From Cymbidium sinense (lineage: Eukaryota; Streptophyta; Magnoliopsida; Asparagales; Orchidaceae): a DNA stretch of 64,000 bases. Where the stretch lies: assembly GCA_021442155.1 (NCBI GenBank), contig CM038221.1, positions 148,109,601 through 148,173,600 on the forward strand. Direction: 5' to 3'. Below the pieces are notes generated by a model. The model was not told the origin of the DNA. It made no database searches and saw only the letters and a program-made list of their open reading frames with translations. Below are positions 1 through 10,430 of this stretch, piece by piece (positions within the stretch are counted from its first letter, which is position 1; each line of letters starts with the position of its first letter). The position numbers and the translations under genes are program-made.

Positions 1-59
1 AAAAATATGTTGTGATTCTTCCAAGCTTTTCACTACATGTCATCCACATATACCTCCAT

Positions 60-580
60 TTATAGATATAGGTCTTTAAAGACCTTATTCATAAAGCGTT
101 GATAGGTAGCACTCTTTTTTAATCCAAATGACATAACTTGGTAATAGTATAAACCTTTATATGTTTGAAATCTAGCTTTTTCATCCGTTGGGTTCATTTT
201 ATTTGGTTGTAACGAGTAAGCATCCAAAAAGCGAGCATTTGATGTCCGTAGCATCAAGATCAATTCGAGGAGAGAAAACTATCTTTTAGCAAGCCTTGTT
301 AAGGTCGTAATCAATACACATTCTTCATGTTATTTTCTTAACCATGATAACATTCTCTAGCCATGTAGGGTAATGTACCTCTCGTATGAATCCCGCTTCT
401 AGAAGCTTGTTAACTTCTTGCTCAATAGCTTGAAGGCGATCAGGTGCAAAACTTCGCTTCTTTTGGATGATCGGTTTGAATGTTGGATCGATCTTGAGGG
501 AGTGCATGATCACATTGGGGTCGACTCCCGGCATGTCCGTCGGACTCCAAGCGAAGATGTCTTGATTTTTGTGCAAGAAG
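60..580 (-). pseudogene. Reverse transcriptase N-terminal part, Ty3/gypsy
   Basis: Two adjacent minus-strand open stretches (325-576, 83 codons; 60-263, 67 codons) encode consecutive parts of a gypsy RT. The first has the pre-RT linker and palm entry: DIFAWSPTDMPGVDP, then KLLEAGFIREV and an NVIMVKK end that match the conserved FAWS..DMPGI, LL.AGFIREV and NVV.VKK blocks. The second has DAYS, KMNPTDE and YYYQVMSFGLKKSATYQR, matching D.YSGYNQI.M...DE and MPFGLKNAGATYQR. The join between them is frameshifted, and the expected catalytic YVDD would lie off the left end. The product, if intact, would copy element RNA into cDNA in cytoplasmic particles. No function is expected from this copy. Confidence 0.85.
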
Positions 581-837
581 TCTATGTATTTTTCCCTTTG
601 TTCATCGAGAGATCCAACTTACCGTTGGTAATGGTTGGTCATCTGATAATGCAACAAAGAGCAAGTCTTCTACAGGCGAAGCTTTTTGGGGTACTTCTTC
701 ATCTCGAAAATTAAAATCTTCGATACTGAAGGTCACAGAAGGGCGTGATTGAGCTTATTTGAGATAACATAATTGTGCTATCTGTTGATTTCCATAGACC
801 ACTCCAACTCTAACGGGGGGTTAGAAATTTCATCTTA

Positions 838-1545
838 AGATGAGATATTGAAGTGACTGCACCAAAAATTGATTGAAGGGGCCTTCCAAAGATAGCGTTA
901 TATGCTGAATCTAACTTGACCACCATGAATTGGATTAAATGAGCCACTTATCGAGGAAATTTACCAAGGACAATAGGAAGGGTGATTGTACCTTTACTCA
1001 TGAGGCGATTATCAAACCCTAATGGTGCGGGTTGGAGTTTTCCCTAACCAGGCCCATGTTAAGAAATGTGGAGTAAAATAAGACATCAACAGAGCTCTCA
1101 TTGTCAATCAAAATTCTCTTAACATTATAGAATGGGTCATCGATCCCTGCACTGATGACAAGTGGATCTTGATGAGGAACATGTACTCCTTCTAAATCTG
1201 AGTCATTAAAAGTGATGGAATGATCGGTACGAGACTTCTTTAACTCTGGCTCTTCAGAGATGGTAATGAGAACTTGATTAGATAGTATTGGTCCTCCTGT
1301 GATTGTTTCAATTTCTCCAACTATTTGATGATTGTTTTGTTGTTTCTGTGATGATTATCCTGGTTGCCCCCCAGTTTGAGGTATGTTTGTTTGAGTCGAT
1401 TGATTCTTCATAAGTCAACGTAGATATCCTTGCTGAATGAGCCTCTCAATTTCTTCTTTGAGTTGTTTGCATGCCTCAGTAGTATGTCCATGACTTCGAT
1501 GGAAGTGACAATATTGCTCTTGATTTCCTGAATTTGGTTTCAGTG
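838..1545 (-). pseudogene. Gag zinc knuckle, linker and aspartic protease, Ty3/gypsy
   Basis: Translating the minus strand in one frame from about 1545 gives a knuckle-like block YCHFHRSHGHTTEACKQL followed by EEIERLIQQGYL, the typical C-x2-H..GH..E.C arrangement before gypsy proteases. After a linker comes DPLVISAGIDDPFYNVKR and the protease active-site region at 1089-1109, where the usual D-S/N-G-S-S reads D-N-E-S-S. The essential glycine is thus replaced by glutamate. Further on, VVKLDSAYNAIFGRP matches the C-terminal protease block (V..PSAYNAILGRP). At least two stops break the frame (one just after the knuckle, one in the protease). This is gag-pol processing protease in origin and is now inactive. 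Confidence 0.75.
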
Positions 1546-2480
1546 GATGCGGCCACTTGAATAGACATTAGGAGGTTAACACGAGATGTGTTTAACGACG
1601 TGTATTCCTTTTTTGGTTCACGCGTCGTTGATATGTGTGGAGGAGATCACGGCGCCGTTGCTTCTTTTGATAGGACTATCGGTCCGCATTCCTTGGGGTG
1701 CTTTTACGTTTTCCTGTAGATTGCTCAAATTATTTGTGATGGGCAGTAATAGCCTCATCAGAGATTTGTGCTTCCACGATGAACCAAGTCGCATATGAAG
1801 CGGGGTGTCTCTATTAGTGACAGTAAAAGGCCTCGGAGTCCTCCAAGGAAAACTCCTCTTAATAGTTCAGGGTCTACTACAGATATTTGGTGAGCTTCTA
1901 AGGAGAACCTCTAGAAGTATTTCTTAAGTGATTCGCCCTCGTTTTAATGAATGCTGGAGAGATGGGAGGAATCTTTAATGATCCTCCGGTTTGTAATGAA
2001 CTGTTCTACAAAAATCTTGACGAGTTCATCAAAGGTATGGATGGATTCCCTTGGAAGGGAGTAGAACCAAGTATGAGCTTATCCCTTGAGGGTAACTAGA
2101 AAGACCTGACAAAGCAATGTGTCAGGAGCTCGTTGGATATGTATGATAGTCCTATAATGGTCGATGTGTTCATGTGGGTCAGTCGCCTCATCATAGGAAT
2201 CAATGTTCGGAAGCTTGAAACCCACGGGAATATGATGTTGAAGAATAGCTTCAGCTAAAGGTGAGGATTCCTCATAGCTGCGGTGAGGGGGAAGATGATT
2301 TCTATCTTGGAGGTAAAATTCATCTTGCATTAAGCGTCATAATTTTGCACGTATAACATGACGAGTGGGATCAGCAGGATGAGAATGTGTCAAGCTACCA
2401 GCAATAATTGGTGTATTAGCAGTCGGTTGAGCTGCACTTGATGGATGAGTAGAACCTGTGTCGAGGAGATGACATCCGCG
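1546..2480 (-). pseudogene. Gag (capsid-like) fragment, Ty3/gypsy
   Basis: The clearest part is 2079-2330 (83 codons, minus): IPVGFKLPNIDSYDEATDPHEHI followed by about 25 residues and LLCQVFLVTLKG. This corresponds to the start of the retrotransposon gag domain (P.GF..P.I..YDG..DP..H), ending in the conserved C.AFP.TL.G block. The rest of gag toward 1546 is present but split between frames. Gag forms the virus-like particle. The segment lies directly upstream (element sense) of the knuckle and protease stretch, as expected. No intact start codon can be chosen. Confidence 0.75.
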
Positions 2481-2837
2481 GTCTCTGCGGAGGAACTTGA
2501 TCAAGGAAATTAGAATTTTGACCTCCCCCGACTAACGATCGATCTTAGGGAAGATGTGTTTTCCGTGGTAGTGACTATTGTATTCCTCGCAAAAGTTGGA
2601 TCATCTCATTTTGAGACTCATCCATTCGGTGCACACGATTTCTAAAGAGATTTCTACCGCCTTCATACGAGTCACACCTATCATGGGAAGTGAGCGAAGG
2701 TTGGTCCTTGGTTCAAGGATTGGTTTGAGTGGCGGAGTTGGGCGGGAGGCTCCGTTATTACAGTGTTGCGCTATTGCCATAACGGTGTTCTGATTGTGAT
2801 TGAAGGGTTCTCTTCCCGGTGGCCATTGCGTGCTAGA

Positions 2838-3480
2838 AAACCGATTCGGTAGAGTAAAAGTTTTGCCTTAGCCGTTGTGAAATCCCAGCACACAGTATTT
2901 AAAGAGTGAACAATAAAACTCGAATTTTTTACTGAAAACCTCAAAAGAGGGAAAAATCATGGGGCTAGCGATAAAAGCTTCACTATATATCGTTTGAGTA
3001 CAAGATCTTCCGATCTGGGATTACAATGTATATGAGAAAAGGACAATTCTAGTAATAGGCGATGTTGACGGCGATGTTCGCGATGTTGGCGATGATGTTG
3101 ATACGATGTTGATGATGATGTTGGCGACGATGACCGGCGATAGTGGCCGGTGATGATGGCCCGCGGTGGTCGGCATGGCGAGGATCGGCGGTGGCGGTGA
3201 CGGTGGCGGCCGCGTGGTTGACGCCGTCAGTGGCGGTGCGATTTGCTTGGAGGATCTTTAGAGCTCTCTCTCCTCTCTTGGGCTCCCCTCATATGAGGAA
3301 TGAGGGGCTATTTATAGATTGGAGTAGTGGAGTCTCTGCAAATACATGCAAAATCAGAACCACTCCTCTCCATCAGACGGCTCATGATGATTCCCTTGAT
3401 CATATGATGTATTTTGTGTATTTGAATGCTCAAATGAAGTCGGAATTGTAAGATATTTGGCTTGTTGGAACCGGATCATC
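2838..3480 (-). repeat. Probable 5' LTR of the 1-3480 gypsy relic
   Basis: This non-coding block lies just upstream (minus sense) of the gag relic. On the minus strand it has a TATA box (TATAAATAG, complement of 3308-3316) followed by a pyrimidine-rich, gene-like 5' stretch. The plus strand at 3058-3240 is a degenerate GATGTTG/GGCGATG simple repeat grading into a GC-rich segment, much richer than its surroundings. Exact LTR ends and target duplications were not found, because the second LTR lies outside the window. The edges are approximate. Confidence 0.45.
3308..3316 (-). promoter_or_regulatory. TATA box in LTR
   Basis: The minus strand reads TATAAATAG, a canonical plant TATA box, inside the putative LTR and upstream (element sense) of gag. 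It is followed by CT-rich leader sequence typical of plant transcription starts. Confidence 0.55.
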
Positions 3481-4504
3481 GAGACGCTCGATTTAACTAT
3501 AAACACTCCATATTTGAGAGCTTTTTAGGAATTTAACTGATGTCTCAAAGTTTCCAATGATATTTTAAGTGCTTGATCTCAACTAGTTTCAATTTACGAT
3601 TAGACAACAGCATCAGATTAGATTCTTTTTAGAGAAATTTTTAAGGTCATATCAATAATAATGGCCTAATTTGAACTCATAAGACCTCAATTCAAATAAT
3701 ATTTCTCCCATCAATTGTATTAGTCATTTTATCATTAAAAAAAGAATTTTTTTTAAACAATTTAAAGATATAAGTAATTTGTTTTGAAATTGTGTAAACA
3801 TATGTAATGTTGTTTCATTTCAACTCCATTTTAAATAATAATAAAAAAATAATATGATAAATATTAATAGGTTTGTATATACTAAATATGTGTTATATAA
3901 GTATAAAGCAAATAAATAAGTTCATTTCCTATCATCATCCCCCTAAATTTTATTAAATTAAAAAAATGTATATTTTATTTTCTTATCCGTGCTAAGCCTT
4001 GTACGCCCATACCTCTCACCTCCCTCTTAGCTAATAAAAATGTTGCATACCTCTTCCTCCATATTTCCTTCACACGTGATGTCTATAATAAAAAATAATT
4101 TTGATATATAAAATAATAATAAATTGGTCAGTGAGAAAATATTACGTGCGTCCGTAGCTTCGTCCGGGTATTGGAATGTAACAATATAATTATAAAATAT
4201 ATTTTTTCTTACTTTATAGCTTTGCAATGTAACAATGCCGTTAATGTTAACCCGGCCTGGCCCATTAAAGCGGGGAGAAAAATATTAGACGGCGTTCAGT
4301 TTTGAGCCTCGGAAAATTTAGGTATTTTCATTTTGTGCAGAAAAGACTCCCTCTCCGGTGTCCTCTAACAGAGATTTGCTAAATCTTGAGCATTAAAAAT
4401 TAAGGTATTATACGAGACTCCATGAGGTATTTCTTCCTGCATTCTTGAACTTTAAAGATTTTACAATTTTCACATTGGTTCTGACCGTCGAATAGGAGCA
4501 CATT
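3481..4504. other. AT-rich intergenic DNA, nothing recognised
   Basis: Low-complexity AT-rich sequence. The 66-codon open stretch on the minus strand near 4027-4227 has no recognisable domain and biased AT composition, so it is not called. No repeat partner was noticed inside the window. Confidence 0.5.
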
Positions 4505-7403
4505 TGAATTCTTTAAAAGAAAGGAGGCTATTTTGCTAGTTTTTAGAGCTATTTTACATTTGTACTCTCTGTACTCTCATGAGGGTACACCTCATTTTTT
4601 CAATTTTTTTAAGTGCGGGGCTTATCATATGTTTAGTATATCCTATTGTAAGATGTTTGGAGATGTTTTATGAAGAATTTGGTCATTTTTGGAGCTATTT
4701 TGCATGTGTACTCTCTATACTCTCATAAGGGTACACCTTATTTTTTGAAAATTTTCAATTATGGGGTTTGTCATATGTTTAGTATATCCTATTGTAAGAT
4801 GTTTGAAGATGTTTCATGAAGAATTTGCTAATTTTTGGGCTGTTTTGTATGTGTACTCTGTATACTCTTATGAGGGTACACCTCATTATTTCAATTTTTT
4901 CAATAGTGAGACTTGTCATATATTTAGTATATTATATTGTAAGATGTTTGGAGATGTTTCATGAAGAATTTGATAGTTTTTGGAGCTATTTTGTATGTGT
5001 ACTCTCTGTACTCTCATGAGGGTACACCCTATTTTTTCAAAATTTTTAACTATGGGGCTTATTATATATTTAGTCTACCCTATTGTAAGATGTTTGGAGA
5101 TGTTTCATGAAGAATTTGCTAATTTTTTAGGCTGTTTTGTATATGTACTTTTTGTACTCTCATGAGGGTACACCCAATTTTTTCAACTGTGGGACTTAGT
5201 CATATATTTAGTATATCCTATTGTAATATGTTTGGAGATGTTTCATGAAGAATTTACTGATTTTTGGGAATGTTTTGCATATGTGCTCCCTATACTCTCA
5301 TTAGGGTACACCCCATTTTTTCAATTTTTTCAACTATGGGGCTTATCATATGTTTATTATATTCTATTGTAAGATGTTTGGAGATATTTCATGAAGAATT
5401 TGATGATTTTTGAAACTATTTTGCATGTGTACTCTCTGTATTCTCATGAGGGAACATAGTATTTTCTCAAAATTTTTAACTGTGGGGCTTGTCATATGTT
5501 TAGTGCATCATATTGTAAGATAGTTGGAGATGTTTCATAAAGAATTTTATAATTTTTAGGATTATTTTACATGTATACTCTCTATACTCTCATGAGGGTA
5601 CACACCATTTTTTTCAAAATTTTCAACTATGGGGCGTATCATATATTTAGTATATCTTATTATAAGATGTTTGGAGATATTTCATGAAGAATTTGGTAAT
5701 TTTTGAGGCTATTTTGCATGTATACTCTCTGTACTCTCATGAGGGTACACCTCATTATTTTAATTTTTTCAACTGTGAGGCTTGTCATATGCTTAGTACA
5801 TTCTATTGTATGTTGTTTGGAGATGTTTCATGAAGAATTTGGGTATTTTAGAGCTATTTTGTATGTGTACTCTCTGTACACTCATGAGGGTACACCCCAT
5901 TTTTTTTCAAAATTTTTAGGGCTTGTCATATCTTTAGTACATCCTCTTGTAAGCTATTTGGAGATATGTCATGAAGAATTTGGGTATTTTTTGAGCTATT
6001 TTACATGTGTGCTCTTTGTACTCTCATAAGAGTGCACCCTATTTTTCTATTTTTTTCAACAATGAGGCTTGTCATATGTTTATTATATCCTATTGTAAGA
6101 TGTTTGGAGATGTTTCATGAATAAATTGGATATTTTTGGAGATGTTTTGCCTGTGTACTCTATGTACTCTCATGAGGGTACACCCAATTTGTTTAATTAT
6201 TTTAACTGTGGGGCTTGTCATATGTTTAGTACATCCTATTTGAAGATGTTTGGTAATATTTTATGAAGAACTTGGGTGTTTTTGGAGCTATTTTATATGT
6301 GTACTTTCTATACTCTCATGAGGGTACACCCATTTTTTTTAAATTTTTAATTGTGGGATTTGTCATATGTTTACTATATTCTATTGTAAGATGGTTGGAG
6401 ATGTTTCATAAAGAATTTAGTGATTTTTAGAGTTATTTTGTATGTGTACTCTCTATACTGTCATGAAGGTACACCCTATGCCTTCAATTTTTTCAACTGT
6501 GAGGCTTATCATATATTTAGTACATTCTATTGTAAGCTGTTTGGAGATGTTTCATGAAGAATTTGAGTATTTTTGAAGCTATTTTGCATATGTACTCTTT
6601 ATACTCTCATGAGGATACACCCCATTTTTCCGGAAAGTTTCAACTATGGGGCTTGTCATATGTTTACCATAGTTTATTGTAAGATGTTTGGAGATGTTTC
6701 ATGAAGAATTTGTTAATTTTTAGAGTTATTTTATATGTGTACTCTCTGTACTCTCATGAGGGTACATCACATTTTTTCAAAAATTTTAACTGTGGGGCTT
6801 ATCATATGTTTAGTATATTCTATTGTAAGATATTTAGAGATGTTTCATGAAGAATTTGATAGTTTTTGGAGCTATTCTGTATGTGCACTCTCTCTACTCT
6901 CATGAGGGTACACTCTATTTTTTCAAAATTTTCAGCTATGGGGCTTGTCATGTGTTTAGTAGATCCTATTGTAAGATGTTTGTAGATATTTCATTTAGAA
7001 TTCAGATATTTTTAAAGCTATTTTGCATGTATACTTTTTGTACTCTCATGAGAGTACACTCCATTTTCTCAAATTTTTAGTTGTCATAATATTTAGTAGA
7101 TCTATTATAAGATGTTTAGAGATGTTTCATGAAAAATTTTTTTTTGAAGCTTTTGCATGTGTATTCTTTGTACTCATGAGGGTACACTATATTTTTTCAG
7201 TTTTTTCAACTATGGGGCTTGTTATATATTTAGTGCATCCTATTATAAGCTATTTGAAAATATTTCATGAAGAATTTGGGTATTTTTAGAGCTATTTTGC
7301 ATGTGTACTTTCTGTACTCTCATGAGGGTACACCCTATTTGTTTTCAATTTTTTCAACTATGGGGCTTGTCATATATTTACTATATCCTATTGTAAGATA
7401 TTT
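4505..7403. repeat. Satellite-like tandem array, about 20 monomers of about 145 bp
   Basis: The landmark TGTACTCTCTGTACTCTCAT recurs, with variation, near 4561, 4707, 4852, 4998, 5144, 5282, 5428, 5573, 5720, 5866, 6007, 6153, 6299, 6444, 6591, 6738, 6883, 7029, 7159 and 7303. The spacing is 145-147 bp, with a few shortened units (138, 141, 130). Each monomer holds two palindromes centred on TCATGA: TTCATGAA and the 16-bp near-palindrome TACTCTCATGAGGGTA, about 55 bp apart. A GTGTAC/GTACAC inverted pair surrounds the second. Monomers diverge by point changes and small indels, so the array is not recent. Open frames crossing it (up to 108 codons) arise because the unit length is not a multiple of three and are not genes. 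Confidence 0.93.
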
Positions 7404-7439
7404 GATGCGCTAATCAAAGATTAGAGTGTTTGATAGTAG

Positions 7440-8205
7440 CTTTTTGATGAAGTACTTATCATTTTAAGAAGGCTACATGTGCATCAATTTATTAGAATGC
7501 ATGAAATTCAACAAGATTCAGCTACCATCACTTCAATTACGTCATGCTGGAATATAGAAAAGCAGACATTCTATTTTGGTGGCCAATGCATTACTTTCAC
7601 CCACGATGAAGTTGCATTGATTGTGGGGATGCCAAATAGAGGGGAGAAGATCATATGGCAAAAATCCTCACTTTCCAAGTCCAATTTAGTTGATTTTAAG
7701 AATAAAATTGAGAAGTTGGATCGCTTGTTGACTGCAGCACGATTTGTGCAGTTGTACATACAATATTTTACTTTTAATTTTTTTCATATATCATAATTAT
7801 AGAGTGACGTCAAAAATGATAGCCTGCACCGACAGCATAGAGAGATTTATTGATTATAATTGGCTAGAAGCTATCTGGAGCTTCCTGGTTGCACAGTTTG
7901 ATGGTATTACATCCAAAATTTTGACACAAAAGGCACCTGGGTACATGAGTGGGTGGCTTTGCCACTCTTCTAATGGTACATTTTGCTTCTTCAGATTTAT
8001 ATTATTTTATGCATTAAAGCTAAGTTATGTAAATCTTCATTACAGATCTGGGTGGCATAGCACATAGGAATCATAAGGCCACTCATTCCTTCTGCAAATG
8101 CACGTATGTTACGATGGCCAAAAATAAAGTTTACAGATGATTCCTTCAGTGGTTTGCAAGGACACCAAGTGATGAGAAATAAATTGACTTCATTTACCTC
8201 AAAAT
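7440..8205 (+). pseudogene. Plant mobile domain (PMD)-like gene remnant
   Basis: Exon 1 (about 7440-7752) encodes LRRLHVHQFIRMHEIQQDSA followed by SITSCWNIEKQTFYFGGQ and ITFTHDEVALIVGMPNRGE. This follows the PMD pattern (L..RW..ET.TFH...GE.TITL.DVA.LLGLP..G). A later block in another frame has FIDYNWLEAIWSFLVAQF. A GT at 7975 and a TTACAG ending at 8045 bound a plausible 71-bp intron. After it the frame reads IWVA-stop-HIGIIRPLIP, then RMLRWPKIKFTDD, resembling the C-terminal W..EH..I.RP...R.LRW block. The in-frame TAG sits where glutamate is expected. PMD proteins occur as host genes (MAIN/MAIL) and inside transposons; which applies here is unknown. The start codon is unclear, and the gap between 7752 and 7806 needs an unusually short intron or a frameshift. 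Confidence 0.6.
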
Positions 8206-8380
8206 ATATTTATTCATATTAAAAATAATCATATATTTTTTATTGGTGTAACACATGTCTACCTTAGATTTGCGTGGGTCGCTCATACACATAATCGAAT
8301 AAACACCACAAAGCACTACCGAGAGTGTATAATTGAAATCATCGACACAAGTGAGCTATCCTTCTTGAGATGACTCTGCA
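8206..8380. other. Short spacer without recognised feature
   Basis: AT-rich sequence between the PMD remnant and the next gypsy relic. It includes the unresolved, truncated pol-side end of that relic. Confidence 0.4.
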
Positions 8381-9052
8381 CTACCTATTTTCATAGGTGG
8401 ATTCAAAGTGATAGTCTAAATCAGACTCAATTATTTTATACATTGCCTTTCTTGAAAGCTTATAAGTTCCCTTAGGTCTGATAGGGATATCTTCTTCTTC
8501 TTGTGTGTCACTTCCAAAATGAGGAACAAGTCTTCTTAATTTAGATGTAAAATCAAGTGCTTTAGGGAGAGTGGATTGCTTTCTTTCTTCCTTTTTGCCT
8601 TCGTTCTTTCTCCTTATGAAGTTATTTTTTAGTTCCTGAAGTGGATGCCACTGCCTTAAGAGGCTCTGTTGCTTAGGCTCTTTAGGGATGAAATATTTTG
8701 TATCTTCATAAATTTTTGCTTCATGGAAGGAGAATGGTTGAAGGTTGCCAGAAATTATGAACTGTTCTCCATCTCTTAGGTACTTCATACACTGATGCAT
8801 AGTTGATGGGACCATACCGTACTTATGCAGCCATGGCCGACTCAAAAGAGCTCTAAACGATGTATCAGCATCGATCACATGAAACTTGGCTTCTGTATAC
8901 AAATTTTGAAATCTGAGTGGGAGGATAAAAGAACCTAGACTTTTCTGCCCTTTCTCATTGAAATCATGAACCATCAACTTATCCCTTCCAAGATGTTGGA
9001 TATCAAGTGATAATCCCTTAGCTTTCAAACTCATAAGATTGATAGAAAAATC
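8381..9052 (-). pseudogene. Retropepsin-like aspartic protease region, catalytic motif lost
   Basis: The longest open stretch is 217 codons (8381-9034). It has VHDFNEKGQKSLGSFILPL, then FHVIDADTSFRALLSRPWLH and MVPSTMHQCMKYLRDGEQF. These match the gypsy protease flap and C-terminal blocks (GF.G....LG.I.L.L, FHVID..TSY..LLGRPWLH, .PSTLHQC.K). The expected catalytic DSGSSIN just before MSLKAKGLS reads D-F-S-I-N at about 9035-9052, so the S-G-S core is missing. The C-terminal half is basic and then acidic linker (DTQEEEDIPIRP). In an intact element this enzyme would cleave Gag-Pol in the particle. The homologous region in the giant element is 61884-62093. Confidence 0.75.
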
Positions 9053-9179
9053 TAGATTAATCGATTCAATTGTTCAAGATATCATCACTCTTTAATATAT
9101 AGGCGGTGATCTTTCCAAAAAGATCTTTTCAAAAAATGTGATTACTGGGATATCTTGAGTTTGCAATGATTCAGTCATA

Positions 9180-9865
9180 CATTTTGTGGCAAAATAAGCT
9201 TCATATCTCTCCAGGTCTTTAAGATCTTGTATTAAAGTTTCTCAGAGATCTCTTAACATTAAGAGAGCCTCATATATACTTAATTGTGCAGGGATCTTTC
9301 TCAGATGTGAGAGTATATTATAATTTATTTTTTCACTTGATTTAAGTTTATTTTTAGGATCTTTGGGAATGATATCTTCGTTGATTTCAATTTGTTTGCT
9401 TTTGTCTTTATTTGAATTTCCCTTCTTTGATGGTGGTGGCAATACTTTACCACTCCTCAACTGAACTTAAATCACATTGTCTTGTTCAGACTCGTTTGAA
9501 GAAGTAGTTTCTTCCAATTCACCTTTCATTCTAGAGGATTGGCCAAAAGAGCTAGAGTCACTTTTCAACTTCATACATTCCATACGTGATGTTGTTTCTC
9601 TATCAGGAAAACATAAGTCCTCATCTGAACTGTTATCTTTTTGTTGGGTCATTAGACAAAATTCAGATGTTAACTCCTCAGGCTCTTTTTTCTTTTCTGT
9701 GAAAAATTCTGATGGGTTGGTCGAGTCTGTTTGAGTGTCACTGTCATTTTGGAGTGACTTGTGTTGAAAAACATCCGATATCACATAAATGATTCGACAT
9801 GTCTCTATTGGGTAAAATTCACTATCATCGTCTTTATCCAACTCAATAATATGGATTTTAGACAT
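9180..9865 (-). pseudogene. Gag-pol linker between knuckle and protease
   Basis: Two open stretches: 9467-9865 (132 codons) is Ser/Glu/Asp-rich with no fold evident. 9242-9460 (72 codons) is Lys-rich and ends in INYNILSHLRKIPAQLSIYE. That block recurs in the giant element (about 61545-61610, DYNVLSHLRKLPSKLSIY) and is a conserved marker upstream of the protease in this gypsy branch. The two stretches are out of frame with each other. Confidence 0.65.
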
Positions 9866-10430
9866 AAAGTCTGCAAGCTTAACTGGTTGTCTTTGTGATA
9901 CTCCTCTAAATTGTTAATAACCTTTTGAGTTGTAGTCCTCTTCTTTTTCTTCTTTATTTTATTTAGTTTGATTGACTTCTTTGAGAGATCTTGTGGAATT
10001 TGTGCCAATTTCTTTTCTCTTTTGGATGAATTAGTAGTATTGGGGAGTCTTTGAGTCAATGACATGGAGGTTGACACATACAATCTTGACACTGCTTTAA
10101 GATCAATCACTAGTTCAAGAGGTGATTTTTGCCTAACACCAGGAACTCCTTCAAGTTTCTTCAACATATTTATTATCTTTTTAGAGATTGTAGTTTCCTA
10201 TTCTTCAATCTGAATTGATTTTTCTTTCTTTTTTGTCTTTAATGGATGATACATAAGAGGATATAATCATCCTTGTAGACTCTCTTTTCAGGTTGACTAG
10301 AATACTATTAGATAATATAAATTCACCTCGTTGATACTTCTTTTCTAGCCAATCTTTGAAGACATAACAATCCTCAATAGAATGATTGATCACCTGATGA
10401 TATGGATAATACTTTGGATTATTAACTTGA
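9866..10430 (-). pseudogene. Gag zinc-knuckle-like block and linker
   Basis: The minus strand from about 10430 gives PKYYPYHQVINHSIEDCYVF followed by KDWLEKKYQRGEFIL. This is the H..H..EDC.VFKDW.E...  pattern found after gag in this gypsy branch, and it parallels 60558-60806 (YHRMLGHILEDCFTFKAWLE). The first knuckle cysteine is not preserved. The downstream 9805-10167 stretch (120 codons) is Lys-rich linker. The block is broken by stops. Confidence 0.65.

Larger units (their letters stand above)
1..3480 (-). mobile_element. Ty3/gypsy LTR retrotransposon relic (5' part, minus strand)
   Basis: Reading the minus strand from right to left there is a TATA-containing LTR (about 2838-3480), a short PBS-like stretch near 2811-2830, a gag fragment, a zinc-knuckle and protease stretch, and the N-terminal half of a reverse transcriptase that runs off the left edge of the window. 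This is the Ty3/gypsy order gag-PR-RT. Integrase and the 3' LTR lie outside the window. Frames are interrupted by stops and shifts, so the copy is dead. Its protein sequence differs from both other gypsy families in this window (compare 8381-12234 and 58140-64000), so it is a separate lineage. The PBS and outer LTR edge are uncertain; family assignment rests on the RT and knuckle motifs and is firm. Confidence 0.85.

Noticed and set aside
4761..7289. Open frames of 60-108 codons across the tandem array (plus strand)
   Set aside because: They follow the repeat unit through different frames because its length (145-146 bp) is not a multiple of three. The peptides are the same repeat in shifted frames, with no domain.
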